Positions 26,773-36,212 of a stretch of 64,000 bases of DNA are shown piece after piece; within the stretch, counting starts at the first letter, position 1; every line of letters starts with the position of its first letter. A program made the position numbers and the translations under genes. Below the pieces are notes generated by a model that searched no databases, had not been told where the DNA came from, and worked only from the letters and a program-made list of their open reading frames with translations. Source of the DNA: Gallionellales bacterium 39-52-133 (GTDB taxonomy: Bacteria; Pseudomonadota; Gammaproteobacteria; Burkholderiales; Gallionellaceae); NCBI GenBank assembly GCA_002278935.1, contig NCJL01000003.1, positions 186,001 to 250,000 of the forward strand. Reading direction: 5' to 3'.

Positions 26773-26799
26773 AATCTGTGCGAATCTGTGAAATCTGTG
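26773..26799. repeat. Three short direct repeats before thrC
   Basis: AATCTGTG occurs at 26773-26780, 26783-26790 and 26792-26799, about one helical turn apart. A DnaA-box-like TTGTCCACA lies at 26672-26680 in the same intergenic region. I see no terminator or clear promoter here. Confidence 0.35.
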
Positions 26800-26839
26800 G
26801 ATTGAGTTGTAGTTTTTAGAGTAAATAAGGCATAACTTC

Positions 26840-28273
26840 ATGAACTATATTTCCACACGCGGCAATTCCCCGAAAAAGAAATTTACCGAAATCCTGCTGG
26901 GCGGGCTTGCTCCCGACGGCGGCCTGTATCTGCCCAATCAGTATCCGCAGATTCCGCGTGACGAGCTGGAGGCGTGGCGCAAGTTGTCTTATGCCGATCT
27001 GGCGTTTGAGGTGCTGTCAAAATTTGCCACCGATATACCTGCAGAAGACCTCAAGGCTATCGTCCATAAAACTTACACTGCCGAGGTTTATCACAACGCG
27101 CGCCCCGGTTCCGACACCACGCAGATTACGCCGCTGCGTACGCTGGAGCCTGGTCTGCATATCCTCGAGTTATCCAACGGCCCGACCCTGGCCTTCAAGG
27201 ATATGGCGATGCAGCTGCTCGGCAATCTGTTCGAATATGCGCTGGCCAAACAGCACGACGAACTGAATATTCTGGGTGCGACTTCCGGCGATACCGGTTC
27301 GGCTGCGGAATACGCGATGCGCGGCAAGCGCGGCATCCGTGTGTTCATGCTGTCACCGCATCAAAAAATGAGCCGCTTCCAGACCGCACAGATGTTTTCG
27401 CTGCAGGATCCGAATATTTTCAATATCGCGATCAGGGGTGTGTTTGATGATGCGCAGGATATGGTGAAGGCGGTATCCAACGATCATGCATTCAAGGAAA
27501 AATACAAGATCGGCACGGTCAACTCGATCAACTGGGCGCGCGTCTCCGCGCAGATTGTGTACTACTTCAAAGGCTACTTTGCCGCAACCAAGTCCAGCGA
27601 TGAGCAGGTGTCATTCTCGGTGCCATCCGGTAATTTTGGCAATATCTGCGCCGGGCATATTGCACGCATGATGGGCTTGCCGATCAGGCAGCTGATCCTC
27701 GCGACCAATGAGAATAATGTGCTGGAGGAGTTCTTTAAATCCGGCGTCTACCGTCCGCGCACAACTGCCGAAACGGCACATACCAGCAGCCCGTCCATGG
27801 ATATTTCCAAGGCGTCCAACTTTGAGCGCTTTGTTTATGATCTGGTCGGGCGCAAGGGTGAAACGGTGCGTGATCTGTGGAGCGGGGTGGATGCGGGCAA
27901 GTCATTTGATCTGCGCGGTTCTGCGCACTGGAAAAATATCAAACAATACGGATTTGTCGCGGGACACAGCACCCATGCAGACCGTCTGGCCACAATACGC
28001 ATGGTGTGGGAAAAATACGGCGTGATGGTGGATACACACACCGCCGACGGCATCAAGGTTGGGCTGGAGAAACGCGAGGCCGGTGTGCCGCTGATCTGCC
28101 TGGAAACCGCGCTGCCGGCCAAATTTGAAGATACCATAGTCGAGGCGCTGGGGCGCAAACCCGAGCGCCCTGCAGGCATGGAAGATATTGAAAGCCTGCC
28201 GCAGCGTTGCGAGGTGATGGATGCGGATCTGGACAAGCTCAAGGCTTTTATCGGGTCCAATGTGCCTGAGTAA
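26840..28273 (+). CDS. thrC: Threonine synthase
   Basis: 477 residues, the long ThrC form. It converts O-phosphohomoserine to threonine with PLP. The PLP lysine is in GPTLAFKDMAMQLLG, the cofactor loop is ATSGDTGSAAEYAMRG, and SVPSGNFGNICAGH is the phosphate-binding stretch. The opening MNYISTRGNSPKKKFTEILLGGLAPDGGLYLPNQYP is characteristic. It is separated from hom by about 220 nt that carry short direct repeats, so it may have its own promoter. Confidence 0.96.
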   Translation: MNYISTRGNSPKKKFTEILLGGLAPDGGLYLPNQYPQIPRDELEAWRKLSYADLAFEVLSKFATDIPAEDLKAIVHKTYTAEVYHNARPGSDTTQITPLRTLEPGLHILELSNGPTLAFKDMAMQLLGNLFEYALAKQHDELNILGATSGDTGSAAEYAMRGKRGIRVFMLSPHQKMSRFQTAQMFSLQDPNIFNIAIRGVFDDAQDMVKAVSNDHAFKEKYKIGTVNSINWARVSAQIVYYFKGYFAATKSSDEQVSFSVPSGNFGNICAGHIARMMGLPIRQLILATNENNVLEEFFKSGVYRPRTTAETAHTSSPSMDISKASNFERFVYDLVGRKGETVRDLWSGVDAGKSFDLRGSAHWKNIKQYGFVAGHSTHADRLATIRMVWEKYGVMVDTHTADGIKVGLEKREAGVPLICLETALPAKFEDTIVEALGRKPERPAGMEDIESLPQRCEVMDADLDKLKAFIGSNVPE

Positions 28274-28302
28274 TTTGACTCAATATTGGTGTAGGGGGGC
28301 TG

Positions 28303-28767
28303 ATGATTGTACCGACTGAAATCAGTATTACCACCGTAGCTCATGTAATCCAGCTTGCCGTCGCGCCGGTATTTTTACTCACGGGTGTAGGCACCATTTT
28401 AAACGTGATGACCAGCCGCCTGTCACGGATTATTGACCGCTTCAGGGTACTGGAAAGCATGACACCTTATGCCGTCCAGGCACATCTAGCCGCGGATGAA
28501 AGCAGTGCACAGCATGAGGAAATGCAGATTCTGGCGCAGCGCGAGCGGGTGATTTACTGGGCTATCAGTCTGTGCACGATTTGTGCGCTGCTCATTTGCA
28601 TCGTCATTGCCACGCTGTTTGTCGGTTCAGTGATGGGTGTGCAGTTGACGAGTCTGATCGCATTTTTATTTATTGCAGCAATGTTTGCACTGATAGGCGG
28701 ACTATTGAGCTTGTTGCGTGAAATATACATCGCAACCGGCAGCATACACAGGGTAGGCAAGCGTTAA
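28303..28767 (+). CDS. DUF2721 family membrane protein
   Basis: 154 residues. An N-terminal hydrophobic segment (IQLAVAPVFLLTGVGTILNVM) is followed by SRLSRIIDRFRVLE, the hallmark stretch of DUF2721, and two C-terminal helices (IYWAISLCTICALLICIVIATLF and SLIAFLFIAAMFALIGGLLSL). The function of this family is unknown. It shares one nucleotide with the next gene (TAATG), so the two are coupled. Confidence 0.83.
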   Translation: MIVPTEISITTVAHVIQLAVAPVFLLTGVGTILNVMTSRLSRIIDRFRVLESMTPYAVQAHLAADESSAQHEEMQILAQRERVIYWAISLCTICALLICIVIATLFVGSVMGVQLTSLIAFLFIAAMFALIGGLLSLLREIYIATGSIHRVGKR

Positions 28768-29312
28768 TGAATACACAGCCGTCACAGCAGGAAAAAGCCA
28801 CAGAAGCAAAACCTTCCAAATCCAGAGTGTGGCTGCGGCGCGGGCTGGAGCTGCTGGTGTTCATCGTTATTATTATGGGTGTACGGGCCTGGCAACAGCG
28901 CGATATTGTGACGGGAGTGGCACCGGTTTTGAGCGGCGAGCGTCTGGATGGCAAGCCTTATGTGTTGCCTGCAAGGCCGGCGCAGCCAGTACTGGTGCAT
29001 TTTTGGGCTACCTGGTGCCCGATCTGCCGCGCCGAACAGGGGTCGATTGAATCTCTTGCGCATGACAATCCAAATGTCATTACTGTCGCGATGCAAAGTG
29101 GCAATAGTAGTGTCGTGCAGAAATACATGAGTGAACAGGCGGTGAGTTTTCCGGTGATAAACGATGCCGACAATCAGATCTCTGCAAGATGGGGTGTACA
29201 GGCAGTGCCGGCGAGTTTTATCGTCGATACCGAAGGAAATATTCGTTACGTTGAAATTGGCTATACCACGGAGATAGGGCTGCGTATCAGATTGTGGCTG
29301 GCCAGCTTTTAG
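28767..29312 (+). CDS. Membrane-anchored thioredoxin-like protein (TlpA / ScsD-like)
   Basis: 181 residues. A single helix (LELLVFIVIIMGVRAW) anchors a periplasmic thioredoxin domain with the active site WATWCPICRAEQGSIESLA and the cis-proline loop AVPASFIVDTEG. It most resembles ScsD-type protein disulfide oxidoreductases, which keep periplasmic thiols in the right state under copper or oxidative stress. It is coupled to the DUF2721 gene. The next gene converges on it. Confidence 0.87.
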   Translation: MNTQPSQQEKATEAKPSKSRVWLRRGLELLVFIVIIMGVRAWQQRDIVTGVAPVLSGERLDGKPYVLPARPAQPVLVHFWATWCPICRAEQGSIESLAHDNPNVITVAMQSGNSSVVQKYMSEQAVSFPVINDADNQISARWGVQAVPASFIVDTEGNIRYVEIGYTTEIGLRIRLWLASF

Positions 29313-29339
29313 GCTTGCCCGATGCAATAGTCTGAAAAT

Positions 29340-30605
29340 TTATAACTGGATGACCTGGTTACGTCCGCCCTGCTTGGCCTTGTAAAGCGCTTCGTCTGCG
29401 TGATTGATCATCTCGTCCAGCGTATTGCATAGCGTGGTTGTGATACCTATGCTGACCGTCAAATTGATCGCTTCCTTGTCATTCAGTGGTATTGGCATTT
29501 TTTCAATATATTGCCTGATACGATTCATGGTTTCGACCGGTGCATCATTGTTTACCGCGACGATACAGAACTCCTCGCCGCCCATGCGCGCAACGATGTC
29601 AGTGGTGCGGAAGCTCCTGGAAACGGCCTGTGCGACTGCCACAATGGCCATGTCACCCACATCATGCCCATAAGTGTCGTTAATGCGCTTGAAGAAATCG
29701 ATATCGATCATTGCAACCACAATATGAATATTATTGCGCTTTGCGCTGCTGTATAAGGCATTGCCGATTTCGAACAGATAACGGCGGTTGTACAGCTTGG
29801 TCAGGTAATCGCGATTGGCCTGTTCCTGAATGATACGCAGGCTGTCCATGTAGTCGAGGCGGGCATTAATCCGGCTGACAAATTCTTCAACAAGAAAAGG
29901 CTTGTGTATGATGTCGTCTGCGCCGGCTTTGAAGTAACGCACGCCGGAAAAATCATTGGCAGAAGTGGTAATGCCGACTATCGCCAGTTTGGTGCTGGGG
30001 AAGTTGGCGCGCAGCTTCATACATAAATCCACGCCATCCATTTCCGCTATTTCATAAGCCGTTACTACAACAGAAATATCTCCGCGCTGCTCCATTTCAG
30101 AAAGCGCGGTTTTCGCGTTATCCGCTTCGACTACTTCGAGTCTTTGGGTTAGCAGAATGTTTTTAAGGTAAGCACGGTGAGCCGGATCAGGGTCAACTAC
30201 CAGCACCTTGCTTTTCATATTGCGCAGCGTGTGCAGGACGCTTTTCTGCACAATGGCAATTGAACCGGGGGATTGCTTGGTGACGTAATCTACAATAGGC
30301 TTGGCCGAAATTCGCTCATGGGTGTCGTTGTCCAGAGAGCCGGTAAGTACAATGGTTGCAACGCCATAACCGAGCACCATGTCTACAGCCTCGCCGTTGG
30401 TAGCATCCGGCAAATTCAGGTCAACTACGGCAACCTGATACTGGCCCGGATTTTCAGCAATAAGTTTTGCGCAGGCAGCAAGTGAGCGGGCCAGGTCTAC
30501 GGGCATATCAACAGCTGTACTGATTGCATTTTTGACTACCATGCCGACGGTAGCGCTGTCGTCAACAACGAGTATTCGTCCTGTACCTTTGTCAGATTGG
30601 CTCAT
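29340..30605 (-). CDS. REC-REC-GGDEF diguanylate cyclase (PleD-like)
   Basis: 421 residues. Receiver 1 (10-125) has its phospho-acceptor D62 in AVVDLNLP. Receiver 2 (133-248) has Ala at 183 (VVTAYEIAEMDG) where the acceptor Asp normally stands, so it is probably not phosphorylated. The GGDEF domain starts at DYLTKLYNRRYL and has the intact active site G342-G-E-E-F346 plus the inhibitory site R333-T-T-D336 five residues before it. It should make c-di-GMP with product inhibition, activated through receiver 1. Its kinase is not adjacent. Confidence 0.92.
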   Translation of the reverse strand: MSQSDKGTGRILVVDDSATVGMVVKNAISTAVDMPVDLARSLAACAKLIAENPGQYQVAVVDLNLPDATNGEAVDMVLGYGVATIVLTGSLDNDTHERISAKPIVDYVTKQSPGSIAIVQKSVLHTLRNMKSKVLVVDPDPAHRAYLKNILLTQRLEVVEADNAKTALSEMEQRGDISVVVTAYEIAEMDGVDLCMKLRANFPSTKLAIVGITTSANDFSGVRYFKAGADDIIHKPFLVEEFVSRINARLDYMDSLRIIQEQANRDYLTKLYNRRYLFEIGNALYSSAKRNNIHIVVAMIDIDFFKRINDTYGHDVGDMAIVAVAQAVSRSFRTTDIVARMGGEEFCIVAVNNDAPVETMNRIRQYIEKMPIPLNDKEAINLTVSIGITTTLCNTLDEMINHADEALYKAKQGGRNQVIQL

Positions 30606-30727
30606 GATTTTTTGTTATTGAGTTCGAATACGCCCGGGATTGGATTTGAAGATCAGCGATAATTATAACCATTATTCATTAATATTGGGCATGAGATTGC
30701 TTGTGCTGGAGGGAAGCAGCGGAATGT

Positions 30728-30769
30728 ATTAAAGCCTGATTTTTCAGATCAGAAAAATCAGGCTTTAAT
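30728..30769. terminator. Perfect 18-bp stem between the dnaJ repeats and the GGDEF gene
   Basis: The arms 30728-30745 and 30752-30769 are exactly complementary around a 6-nt loop (left arm begins ATTAAAGCCTGATTTT). T-runs lie inside the stem on both strands. It may end dnaJ transcripts before the GGDEF gene, which is encoded on the same strand. Alternatively it is a repeat element; I cannot tell which. Confidence 0.5.
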
Positions 30770-30807
30770 CTCAGGTGAGTTTGGCACAATTGGGTCAGGG
30801 GATATTC

Positions 30808-30988
30808 AGCCAAAAACCATAAGAAGGTTATAGTTTCGACATCATATTGTGCTACGCACAATATGAGTCTGCACCACAAGGTCAAGGAATTATTTATCCA
30901 AAAAACTATGCGGAGGTTGTGGTTTCGACATCACATTGTGCTGCGCACAATATGAGTCTACACCGCAAGGCCAAGGAACTTTTTAGCC
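30808..30988. repeat. Tandem 89-bp repeat with internal hairpins after dnaJ
   Basis: Two similar units, about 30808-30897 and 30898-30986, follow at a period of 88-89 nt; for example GTTTCGACATCA starts at 30833 and again at 30922. Each unit carries a hairpin: CATATTGTGC-TAC-GCACAATATG in the first and ATTGTGC-TGC-GCACAAT in the second. A third unit start (AGCCAAAAAA) coincides with the dnaJ stop. No gene is supported inside. Confidence 0.7.
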
Positions 30989-31007
30989 AAAAAATTCCTT
31001 GACCTTG
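30966..31007. repeat. 19-bp inverted repeat straddling the dnaJ stop codon
   Basis: The arms 30966-30984 and 30989-31007 match at 17 of 19 positions around the loop AGCC. The right arm is the coding sequence for the last DnaJ residues (DKVKEFFG), and the left arm is an inverted near-copy outside the gene. It lies at the boundary of the 89-bp tandem repeat. Confidence 0.6.
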
Positions 31008-32092
31008 TCCATCCAGGATTGGGCTCTGGGGCTGTGCAGGGCGCTGTCTTTGTCGCTGATGGTTGCAAATTCCTGCAGCAGTTCTTTTTGTCTGTCGGTC
31101 AGCTTGACGGGGGTTTCAATCACGACGTGGCAATTCAGGTCGCCATGGGCATTGGTACGCATACCCTTGATACCTTTGCCTCGCAGGCGGAAGATCTTGC
31201 CGGACTGTGTTTCGGCAGGGATTTTGATGCGAGCCGAGCCGTCCAGTGTCGGAATTTCGATTTCACCACCCAGCGCGGCAGTGGTAAAGCTGATCGGCAT
31301 TTCGCAATGCAGATCATCGCCGTCGCGCTGGAATACGCTGTGCGGCTTGATGTGGATTTCCACATACAAGTCCCCCGGAGGCGCACCATTGCTGCCCGCT
31401 TCACCATGTCCACTGTGACGCAGGCGCATGCCATCACCGATACCCGCCGGGATTTTAATTTCCAGCGTTTTGTGGTGTTTTACGCGACCTGAGCCGCTGC
31501 ATGTGCCGCAGGGCGAACTGATGCTCTTGCCGCTGCCATGGCAGCGGGGGCAGGTCTGCTGGATCGAGAAAAATCCCTGCTGCATGCGCACCTGGCCGTG
31601 CCCGCCGCAGGTCTGGCAAGTAGTTGGCGTGGTACCGGGTTTTGCGCCGGAGCCGTGACAGGTATCGCATTCGTCCAGTGTCGGTATGCGCACCTGTTTG
31701 GTGGCACCACGAGCAGCTTCTTCCAGCGTGATTTCCATGTTGTAGCGCAGATCGGCACCGCGCTGGGCCTGACTGCGCCCGCCACGACCGGCGCCGCCAA
31801 AGATATCGCCAAAGATATCGCCGAAATCAAAGCCGCCAGCACCGTGTCCGCCGCCGCCCCTGCTGCCGTCGGTACCCGCATGCCCATACTGGTCATAAGC
31901 TGCGCGTTGCTGATCATCGGACAGTGTTTCGTACGCTTCTTTGGCTTCCTTAAACTGCTCTTCGGCCTTTGGGTTGTCCGGATTACGGTCGGGATGAAAC
32001 TTCATCGCCAGTTTGCGATAAGCTTTTTTAATTTCCTCGGCCGTTGCGTCTTTATTGACGCCCAGAACTTCGTAATAATCTTTTTTTGACAT
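30983..32092 (-). CDS. dnaJ: Chaperone DnaJ
   Basis: 369 residues. The J domain ([22 protein letters not shown] with the HPD motif in [11 protein letters not shown]) is followed by a Gly-rich linker and four zinc-finger repeats: [24 protein letters not shown] and CGTCSGSG. The C-terminal substrate domains end in KVKEFFG. It stimulates the ATPase of DnaK and delivers clients. It is the third gene of the grpE-dnaK-dnaJ heat-shock operon, 121 nt after dnaK, with a stable stem in between. Confidence 0.97.
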   Translation of the reverse strand: MSKKDYYEVLGVNKDATAEEIKKAYRKLAMKFHPDRNPDNPKAEEQFKEAKEAYETLSDDQQRAAYDQYGHAGTDGSRGGGGHGAGGFDFGDIFGDIFGGAGRGGRSQAQRGADLRYNMEITLEEAARGATKQVRIPTLDECDTCHGSGAKPGTTPTTCQTCGGHGQVRMQQGFFSIQQTCPRCHGSGKSISSPCGTCSGSGRVKHHKTLEIKIPAGIGDGMRLRHSGHGEAGSNGAPPGDLYVEIHIKPHSVFQRDGDDLHCEMPISFTTAALGGEIEIPTLDGSARIKIPAETQSGKIFRLRGKGIKGMRTNAHGDLNCHVVIETPVKLTDRQKELLQEFATISDKDSALHSPRAQSWMDKVKEFFG

Positions 32093-32152
32093 ATTCTATT
32101 TTCGCTACATGCATTAGAGCCTGAATGCATAAAGGCCTGTTTATATAAAAGA

Positions 32153-32196
32153 ACAGACTCCGGATGACGCTGTTTATGCGTTTCCCCGAAGTCTGT
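32153..32196. other. Stem-loop between dnaK and dnaJ
   Basis: The arms 32153-32163 (ACAGACTCCGG) and 32186-32196 (CCGAAGTCTGT) pair at 10 of 11 positions. An inner ACGC/GCGT pair extends the structure. No T-run follows on the minus strand, so it more likely tunes mRNA stability or the dnaK/dnaJ ratio than ends transcription. Confidence 0.5.
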
Positions 32197-32213
32197 ACCG
32201 ATATGGCTAAAAA

Positions 32214-34142
32214 TTACTTCTTGTCGTTTTTGACTTCAGTGAATTCGGCATCTACTACATCGCCTTCATCTTTCCTTGTTTCGCCCTGGGCTGCTCCTGC
32301 ATCTGCACCTTGAGATTTTGCAGCTTCGGCAGCCTGCAGTTTTTCTGACAGTTTGTGTGCCGCAGTCGCAAGTGCCTCAGCCTTGGTATTGATAATATCC
32401 TTGTCGTCGCCTTTTACCACTTCTTCAGCTTCCTTCAGGGCTTTTTCAATGTTGGATTTCTCGTCGGCTGCAAGCTGGTCACCGAATTCCTTCATGGACT
32501 TGTTGGTGGAGTGGATCAGTGCATCCAGCTGGTTGCGTGCAGTCACCAGTTCAATCGCCTTGCGGTCATCTTCGGCAAACATCTCCGCATCCTGCACCAT
32601 TTTCTGAATCTCGGCTTCAGACAAACCGGAGCTGGCCTGTATCTTGATCTTGTTCTCCTTGCCGGTTGCCTTGTCCTTGGCAGATACGTGCAGAATACCG
32701 TTGGCGTCGATGTCAAATGTCACTTCAATCTGCGGCATGCCGCGTGGAGCGGGAGGAATGTCGGACAGGTTGAACTGGCCCAGGCTCTTGTTGCCGGAAG
32801 CCACATCGCGCTCACCCTGCAGCACATGGATGGTCACTGCTGACTGGTTGTCGTCGGCGGTTGAAAACACCTGTGATGCCTTGGTCGGGATGGTGGTGTT
32901 TTTCTTGATCAGCTTGGTCATCACGCCGCCCATGGTTTCAATACCAAGAGACAGTGGGGTCACGTCCAGCAGCAGCACGTCTTTCACTTCACCTTGCAGC
33001 ACGCCGCCCTGAATTGCTGCGCCTACGGCGACGGCTTCGTCAGGATTAACGTCTTTGCGTGCTTCTTTGCCGAAGAACTCTTTTACTTTTTCCTGCACCA
33101 TGGGCATGCGTGTCTGGCCGCCGACCAGAATCACGTCGGTAATGTCAGAAGCGGAAACACCCGCATCTTTCATGGCAATTTTGCACGGCTCGATGGTACG
33201 CGCAATCAGATCTTCAACCAGGCTTTCCAGCTTTGCACGGGTGATTTTCACGGCAAGGTGCTTGGGTCCGGTTGCATCAGCTGTGATGTAGGGCAGGTTG
33301 ACTTCGGTCTGCTGTGCTGAAGACAATTCGATCTTGGCTTTTTCCGCAGCATCTTTCAGTCGTTGCAGGGCCAGCATGTCCTTTTTCAGGTCGATACCGT
33401 TTTCCTTCTTGAATTCTTCAACCAGAAACTCGATTACGCGCATGTCAAAATCTTCACCGCCGAGGAAAGTGTCGCCGTTGGTGGACAATACTTCAAACTG
33501 GTGTTCGCCTTCGATTTCGGAAATGTCGATAATCGAGATGTCGAAGGTTCCGCCACCCAGGTCATACACAGCAATCTTGCGATCGCCTTCCTGTTTGTCC
33601 ATACCAAATGCCAGTGCGGCAGCGGTTGGTTCGTTGATGATGCGTTTTACATCGAGTCCGGCGATGCGGCCGGCGTCCTTGGTTGCCTGACGCTGGCTGT
33701 CGTTGAAATAAGCGGGAACGGTGATAACGGCCTCTGTAACAGGCTCGCCCAGATAGTCTTCAGCGGCCTTTTTCATTTTCATCAGCACTTGCGCCGATAC
33801 TTCCGGCGGAGCGATTTCCTTGCCGCGCACGCCTACCCATGCATCGCCGTTTTTGGCTTTGACGATGCTGTAAGGCACCATATCGATGTCCTTTTGTACA
33901 ATCTTTTCATCGAAACGGCGACCAATCAGGCGCTTGACGGCGAATAATGTGTTTTTGGGATTGGTGACTGCCTGACGTTTGGCGGGCGCACCTACCAGTA
34001 CTTCACCGTCTTCCATGTAGGCAATAATAGAAGGGGTTGTGCGCGTGCCTTCCGCGTTTTCGATGACTTTTGGCTTGCCGCCTTCCATAACGGATACGCA
34101 AGAGTTAGTCGTACCCAGATCAATACCGATAATTTTCCCCAT
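32214..34142 (-). CDS. dnaK: Chaperone DnaK (Hsp70)
   Basis: 642 residues, standard length. The nucleotide domain opens [21 protein letters not shown] and carries [13 protein letters not shown] and the [12 protein letters not shown] loop. The linker [19 protein letters not shown] leads into the substrate-binding domain, and the lid ends with the [13 protein letters not shown] helices. The C-terminal tail [11 protein letters not shown] resembles the EEVKD-like end of proteobacterial DnaK. It works with GrpE and DnaJ, encoded on either side. Confidence 0.98.
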   Translation of the reverse strand: MGKIIGIDLGTTNSCVSVMEGGKPKVIENAEGTRTTPSIIAYMEDGEVLVGAPAKRQAVTNPKNTLFAVKRLIGRRFDEKIVQKDIDMVPYSIVKAKNGDAWVGVRGKEIAPPEVSAQVLMKMKKAAEDYLGEPVTEAVITVPAYFNDSQRQATKDAGRIAGLDVKRIINEPTAAALAFGMDKQEGDRKIAVYDLGGGTFDISIIDISEIEGEHQFEVLSTNGDTFLGGEDFDMRVIEFLVEEFKKENGIDLKKDMLALQRLKDAAEKAKIELSSAQQTEVNLPYITADATGPKHLAVKITRAKLESLVEDLIARTIEPCKIAMKDAGVSASDITDVILVGGQTRMPMVQEKVKEFFGKEARKDVNPDEAVAVGAAIQGGVLQGEVKDVLLLDVTPLSLGIETMGGVMTKLIKKNTTIPTKASQVFSTADDNQSAVTIHVLQGERDVASGNKSLGQFNLSDIPPAPRGMPQIEVTFDIDANGILHVSAKDKATGKENKIKIQASSGLSEAEIQKMVQDAEMFAEDDRKAIELVTARNQLDALIHSTNKSMKEFGDQLAADEKSNIEKALKEAEEVVKGDDKDIINTKAEALATAAHKLSEKLQAAEAAKSQGADAGAAQGETRKDEGDVVDAEFTEVKNDKK

Positions 34143-34256
34143 GATGCTTTTCCTTTCGTTAAATATTGAATTGGTATATTTAAGTGCTTCTATATACCTG
34201 CTGTTGCTTAAATCAGGTCTTCTGGCAGCTTTTTCAAGAGCTGCAATTTTTTAACT

Positions 34257-34769
34257 TTATTCTTTTGCCTTTGCCACCATCACCATGGCAGGTCGCAATA
34301 CGCGATCATTCAGGCTATAACCCTTCTGCATCACGCTCACGACCGTGTTGGCTTCCTGCTCGCTATCCACCATGCCGATTGCCTGATGCTTGTGTGCATC
34401 AAATTTTTCGCCGACAGGGTTGATTTCGCTGATATTGAATTTCTCAAACACGCTGGTCAGTTGTTTGAGCGTCAATTCCATGCCGCTTTTGAAGTTTTCC
34501 ACGGTGGTGTTCTGTACCGACAGGCCGGCCTGCAAGCTATCCATTACTGCCAGCATTTCATTGGAAAAGCGTTCAACGGCAAATTTTTGCGCCTTGCTGA
34601 CGTCTTCCTGGGCACGGCGACGGATATTCTCCCCTTCGGCCTTGGCATACATCCACGCGTCATAGTGTTCCTGTGCTTTCAGTTCTGCCTGTTTCAGCAT
34701 TTCTTCCATACTGGGCATCACTTCGGGTGCGATATTTTCATCTTGCGGCTTCTCATCGTGGTGTTGCAT
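34257..34769 (-). CDS. grpE: Nucleotide exchange factor GrpE
   Basis: 170 residues. An acidic disordered N-terminus is followed by the long dimer helix ([33 protein letters not shown]) and the C-terminal beta domain ending [25 protein letters not shown], all typical. It releases ADP from DnaK. It is the first gene of the heat-shock operon. GGAG lies 7 nt before the ATG, and a near-consensus sigma-32 promoter sits directly upstream. Confidence 0.96.
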   Translation of the reverse strand: MQHHDEKPQDENIAPEVMPSMEEMLKQAELKAQEHYDAWMYAKAEGENIRRRAQEDVSKAQKFAVERFSNEMLAVMDSLQAGLSVQNTTVENFKSGMELTLKQLTSVFEKFNISEINPVGEKFDAHKHQAIGMVDSEQEANTVVSVMQKGYSLNDRVLRPAMVMVAKAKE

Positions 34770-34800
34770 GCGAATTCTCCAATTATTTCAGTGGGGGCAT

Positions 34801-34829
34801 AAATGGGGGGTGGTAGTGTGGTCTTCAAG
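34801..34829 (-). promoter_or_regulatory. Sigma-32 heat-shock promoter of grpE-dnaK-dnaJ
   Basis: On the minus strand CTTGAA (34829-34824) is followed after 15 nt by CCCCATTT (34808-34801). Both match the RpoH consensus (CTTGAA and CCCCATNT) with a normal spacing. Transcription would start about 25 nt before the grpE ATG. No CIRCE-type inverted repeat is seen here. Confidence 0.85.
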
Positions 34830-34925
34830 AGGGTAAGGGAAAAATATTTTTAGCATGAGATAATACGCTTTTGAAGGATAGGCTCTCGGGCTGCCTTTGT
34901 TAGCAGGTACTGCACTGATTTATAT

Positions 34926-36083
34926 ATGATTTCAAGCCATCCGAGTTACTACTGGCGCATCGCCGGATTCTATTTCTTTTATTTTGCTTTCGTGGGCCTG
35001 TTTTCGCCCTATTGGAGCCTGTATCTCAAGTCGCTTGGGTTTAATGCGGTGCAAATTGGCGTATTGATGTCGGCGCAGCCGGTTATGCGCATGCTTGCTC
35101 CGGCATTGTGGGGCTGGCTGGCAGATCGTCTGGGAAACCGAAGGATGGTGGTACAACTGGCGGCTCTGGGCAGTGTACTTGCCTATCTGGGCGTGTTTTT
35201 TACAACTGATTATATCGGCTTGCTGCTGGTGCTGGCGTTGATGAGTGTTTTCTGGAGTGCATCGATGCCGCTGGTGGAAGCGACAACGCTGACTTATCTG
35301 GGCAAGAATGCGGCACGTTATGGCCGTTTGCGTTCTTGGGGCTCGGTCGGTTTTATTCTGGCTGTGCTGGGCTTGGGATTTGCGTTTGACTATATTGCAA
35401 TCGGCTGGATTTTATGGGCAGGTCTGGTTATTCAGCTGGGCATACTTTTTTTCTCGCGGTTAATGCCGTCGACAGTGGTTGTTGCGCATCATACCGACAG
35501 TCATTCGATTATGCGCATTGTGATGCAGCCTGCAGTGCTGGCACTGTTTGGCGCATGCTTTTTGATGGCGGTTGCACATGGCCCCTATTACACCTTTTTT
35601 TCAATTTATCTGGTTGAACACGGCTATGCAAAAAGTGCGGTGGGGGCTTTGTGGACGCTGGGCGTCGTATGCGAGATAGGGGTCTTTTTTGCAATGCCCT
35701 GGCTGATGCGCCATTTTTCTCTGCCGCAAATATTGATGGTCAGTCTGTTGCTTGCGGTTTTGCGTTTTCTGTTAATTGGCTGGCAAGTTGATACCATGTG
35801 GTTGCTGTTGCTCGCGCAAATAATGCACGCTGTTACTTTTGGCTCATTCCACGCTGCTGCGGTGGCGCTGGTGCATCATTTCTTTCGTGGGCGGCACCAG
35901 TCGAAAGGTCAGGCACTGTTTGGCAGCGTAACGTACGGTGCCGGAGGTATGCTGGGTGGTTTACTAAGCGGGCCATTGTGGCTGCACTGGGGGGCAAGCG
36001 TGATGTATAGCTTCAGTGCCGGCGCGGCGCTGCTGGGTTTTGGCCTGATGTGGTGGAAATTCAGGAATATGGAAATTCATTAG
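34926..36083 (+). CDS. MFS transporter (HcaT / PPP-like family)
   Basis: 385 residues with about 12 hydrophobic helices. The first helices (YYWRIAGFYFFYFAFVGLFSPYWSLYLKSLGF) and loop 2-3 (WGWLADRLGNRRMVVQL) match the MFS_1_like group that includes E. coli HcaT and YcaD-like carriers. The substrate cannot be told. It is divergent from grpE and stands alone; the next plus-strand gene is about 130 nt away. Confidence 0.83.
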   Translation: MISSHPSYYWRIAGFYFFYFAFVGLFSPYWSLYLKSLGFNAVQIGVLMSAQPVMRMLAPALWGWLADRLGNRRMVVQLAALGSVLAYLGVFFTTDYIGLLLVLALMSVFWSASMPLVEATTLTYLGKNAARYGRLRSWGSVGFILAVLGLGFAFDYIAIGWILWAGLVIQLGILFFSRLMPSTVVVAHHTDSHSIMRIVMQPAVLALFGACFLMAVAHGPYYTFFSIYLVEHGYAKSAVGALWTLGVVCEIGVFFAMPWLMRHFSLPQILMVSLLLAVLRFLLIGWQVDTMWLLLLAQIMHAVTFGSFHAAAVALVHHFFRGRHQSKGQALFGSVTYGAGGMLGGLLSGPLWLHWGASVMYSFSAGAALLGFGLMWWKFRNMEIH

Positions 36084-36212
36084 CGGGGGATTACCTGGTA
36101 GTGTCCCGGGCCATGAATAGTTGGGCAGGATCAGGATTTTGCTTTTTAAATGGAGTGTGTCAAACTCCGGAAGAAATATCTTTCTGTGTGGGTTTGGATA
36201 CTTAGGAGCGTT

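Noticed and set aside
30679..30885. 68-codon open frame within the dnaJ repeats
   Set aside because: It crosses the 18-bp stem and the tandem repeat, and its protein has no family resemblance.
34225..34250. Terminator-like hairpin between grpE and dnaK
   Set aside because: The GCAGCT/AGCTGC stem has its T-run on the plus strand, but both genes are transcribed on the minus strand.
36150..36212. Upstream ATG extending the PAS-GGDEF protein by 21 residues
   Set aside because: No ribosome-binding site precedes it, while AGGAG stands directly before the ATG at 36213.
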